Below, piece after piece: positions 6,710 to 7,651 of a stretch of DNA of 7,651 bases (within the stretch, counting starts at the first letter, position 1; the number at the start of each line of letters is the position of its first letter). Under the pieces are notes generated by a model that was not told the DNA's origin, ran no database searches, and saw only the letters and a list, made by a program, of their open reading frames with translations. This stretch comes from Candidatus Nitrosopolaris nunavutensis (GTDB lineage Archaea; Thermoproteota; Nitrososphaeria; Nitrososphaerales; Nitrososphaeraceae). The stretch is taken from positions 16,712-24,362 of the forward strand of contig DAOM01000219.1 of NCBI GenBank assembly GCA_002501855.1. Direction: 5' to 3'. Both the position numbers and the translations under genes were made by a program.

Positions 6710-7627
6710 CTATGTGATACCTACCAGGCCGGCAAGCTCCCTTCTGCATGCTGAACCTAACACTTCTGCTGCTTTTTCTGGCCTAATATTATTCACATAG
6801 ACCCCAAACCCTCGTTCAAGACCAGACCACGCATGGATTTGTGGATAAATCTCGATATGCCAATGGATTTGACGGCTGTTCTTTTTTTCTGGAGCGAAAT
6901 GAAACACGAGATTGAATGGTGTTTCATTCAACGCTTTTGACATGCCTCCTAGCGTTGCTCTCATCATTAGTGCAAGATCAGTTATCTCCTTCTGCGTAAT
7001 TTTCGAGAAAGCAGTTGTGTGCCGTTTAGGATAAATCCAAAATTCATAAGGATATGTGGGAGCCCACGGAGAGAATGAAAGAAAGCTATCTGTACTTAGT
7101 ATCTGCCTCGGGCCACTGGATTCGATAGAAATAATATTGCATGCAGGACAACTCCCATTCTCATTCATGTATCTATGGGAAGCTTCCGCTTCTACCTCAA
7201 TGTTCGGAGGAATCGTGGAAAAAGTTACAATGTTCAGGTGCGGATGAGTAATCGACGTGCCAGCCCTCAAGCCGCTATCGATGTAAACAGCAACATACGT
7301 TACACTTTTCTGTGTATATAGCCATCTTACCCTGTCTTGAATGACCAAGAGCACATTTGCCCATTGGTCGACTGAAATCTGAGATAAATTCCTGTCATGA
7401 TCTGGAGAAGCGACCAATACTTGATGGTAGCCGTATGCGGGTTCGCTGTATAGTGGTTTATCCGAGTAGCTAGGGGAAGAGCTAGTTGTCACTGCTGGAG
7501 TGTTACTCTGGAAGACCCTCACGCACCAGTCGCAGATTATATTTTCTTCACTATCAGAAAGTCGTTGGAGCATGCCATCTTTGGCCACGAGTGCAATCTG
7601 AGCAGGTTCAGTCATGGACTCATTACC
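6710..7627 (-). CDS. galT: GalT-like nucleotidylyltransferase, 5' end cut by adapter
   Basis: This is a GalT-family (HIT superfamily) enzyme; the classic reaction swaps UMP between UDP-glucose and galactose-1-phosphate. The 305 visible residues begin at GNESMTEPA, which matches the part just after the CPxCP zinc motif in family members, so roughly 40 N-terminal residues (the ELR.DP..W segment and CPFCP) are missing. Family marks in order are RVFQSNTPAV, GYHQVLVASPDH, AGTSITHPHLNI with the active-site His-Pro-His (7238-7246), a second Cys pair CPAC, PYEFWIYPKRH, the FNLVFHFAP...HWHIEIYP block, and RPEKAAEVL at the C-terminus. The residue two places after the nucleophilic His is Asn, where E. 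coli GalT has the important Gln168, so substrate preference may differ (for example a related sugar-phosphate nucleotidylyltransferase or phosphorylase). The apparent GTG start at 7642 lies in the adapter and is false; the ATG at 7615 is internal. The four-span membrane protein gene follows 24 bases downstream. Confidence 0.85.
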   Translation of the reverse strand, partial: GNESMTEPAQIALVAKDGMLQRLSDSEENIICDWCVRVFQSNTPAVTTSSSPSYSDKPLYSEPAYGYHQVLVASPDHDRNLSQISVDQWANVLLVIQDRVRWLYTQKSVTYVAVYIDSGLRAGTSITHPHLNIVTFSTIPPNIEVEAEASHRYMNENGSCPACNIISIESSGPRQILSTDSFLSFSPWAPTYPYEFWIYPKRHTTAFSKITQKEITDLALMMRATLGGMSKALNETPFNLVFHFAPEKKNSRQIHWHIEIYPQIHAWSGLERGFGVYVNNIRPEKAAEVLGSACRRELAGLVGIT

Positions 7628-7651
7628 CTGTCTCTTATACACATCTCCGAC
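7628..7651. other. Residual Nextera adapter (Tn5 mosaic end), not genomic
   Basis: Bases 7628-7646 read CTGTCTCTTATACACATCT, the exact 19-base Tn5 mosaic end used in Nextera library adapters. The next four bases, CCGA, continue as in the transposase adapter, with a final C where G is expected, consistent with a base error at the read tip. It sits exactly at the contig end. On the minus strand it adds the residues MYKRQ in frame to the galT-like protein, a familiar artefact in predicted proteins. Confidence 0.97.

Noticed and set aside
7628..7646. Tn5 mosaic end suggesting a transposon or IS50 end
   Set aside because: It is at the contig tip and continues into Nextera adapter bases; no transposase, IS50 body or target duplication is present. 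It is library adapter.

Overview
The window looks like an archaeal chromosome fragment, most probably from Thaumarchaeota/Nitrososphaeria. This rests on an A-type (archaeal rotary) ATP synthase operon, a ThiD-ThiN fusion enzyme, TTG and GTG starts with GGAGG-type ribosome binding sites, and one gene that looks leaderless with a TATA box about 25 bases ahead of its ATG. The lineage call is by recognition of protein character only, not by a search. The terminal 24 bases are not genomic: they match the Nextera (Tn5 mosaic end) sequencing adapter, so this is the raw end of a metagenome or single-cell contig.

Positions 1-4271 (+ strand) hold the 3' part of an ATP synthase operon: atpB (its 5' end lies outside the window), atpD, an unlisted small ORF for a 42-residue single-span membrane protein (1783-1911), an atpH-type coiled-coil peripheral stalk subunit, and atpI, the large membrane stator subunit. 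Genes are packed within a few bases or overlap. B and D belong to the catalytic head and central rotor, H and I to the stator and proton half-channels. No K (proteolipid), C, E or F gene follows atpI.

Positions 4272-4833 hold a gene for a 111-residue protein of unknown function with its own likely promoter, and then a spacer with a strong ribosome binding site serving only a 9-codon ORF. Positions 4834-6171 (+) encode a bifunctional ThiDN protein: an HMP/HMP-P kinase followed by an archaeal-type thiamine phosphate synthase domain.

Positions 6236-7627 (- strand, convergent with thiDN) carry a galT-like nucleotidylyltransferase gene followed 24 bases later by a four-span membrane protein gene, probably co-transcribed. 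The galT-like gene is cut at its 5' end by the adapter. An automatic start at 7642 would add adapter-derived residues (MYKRQ) to the protein. The true N-terminus, including the usual CPxCP zinc motif, is missing.

No rRNA, tRNA, CRISPR array or genuine mobile element was seen. There is no gene-free stretch above 300 bases.
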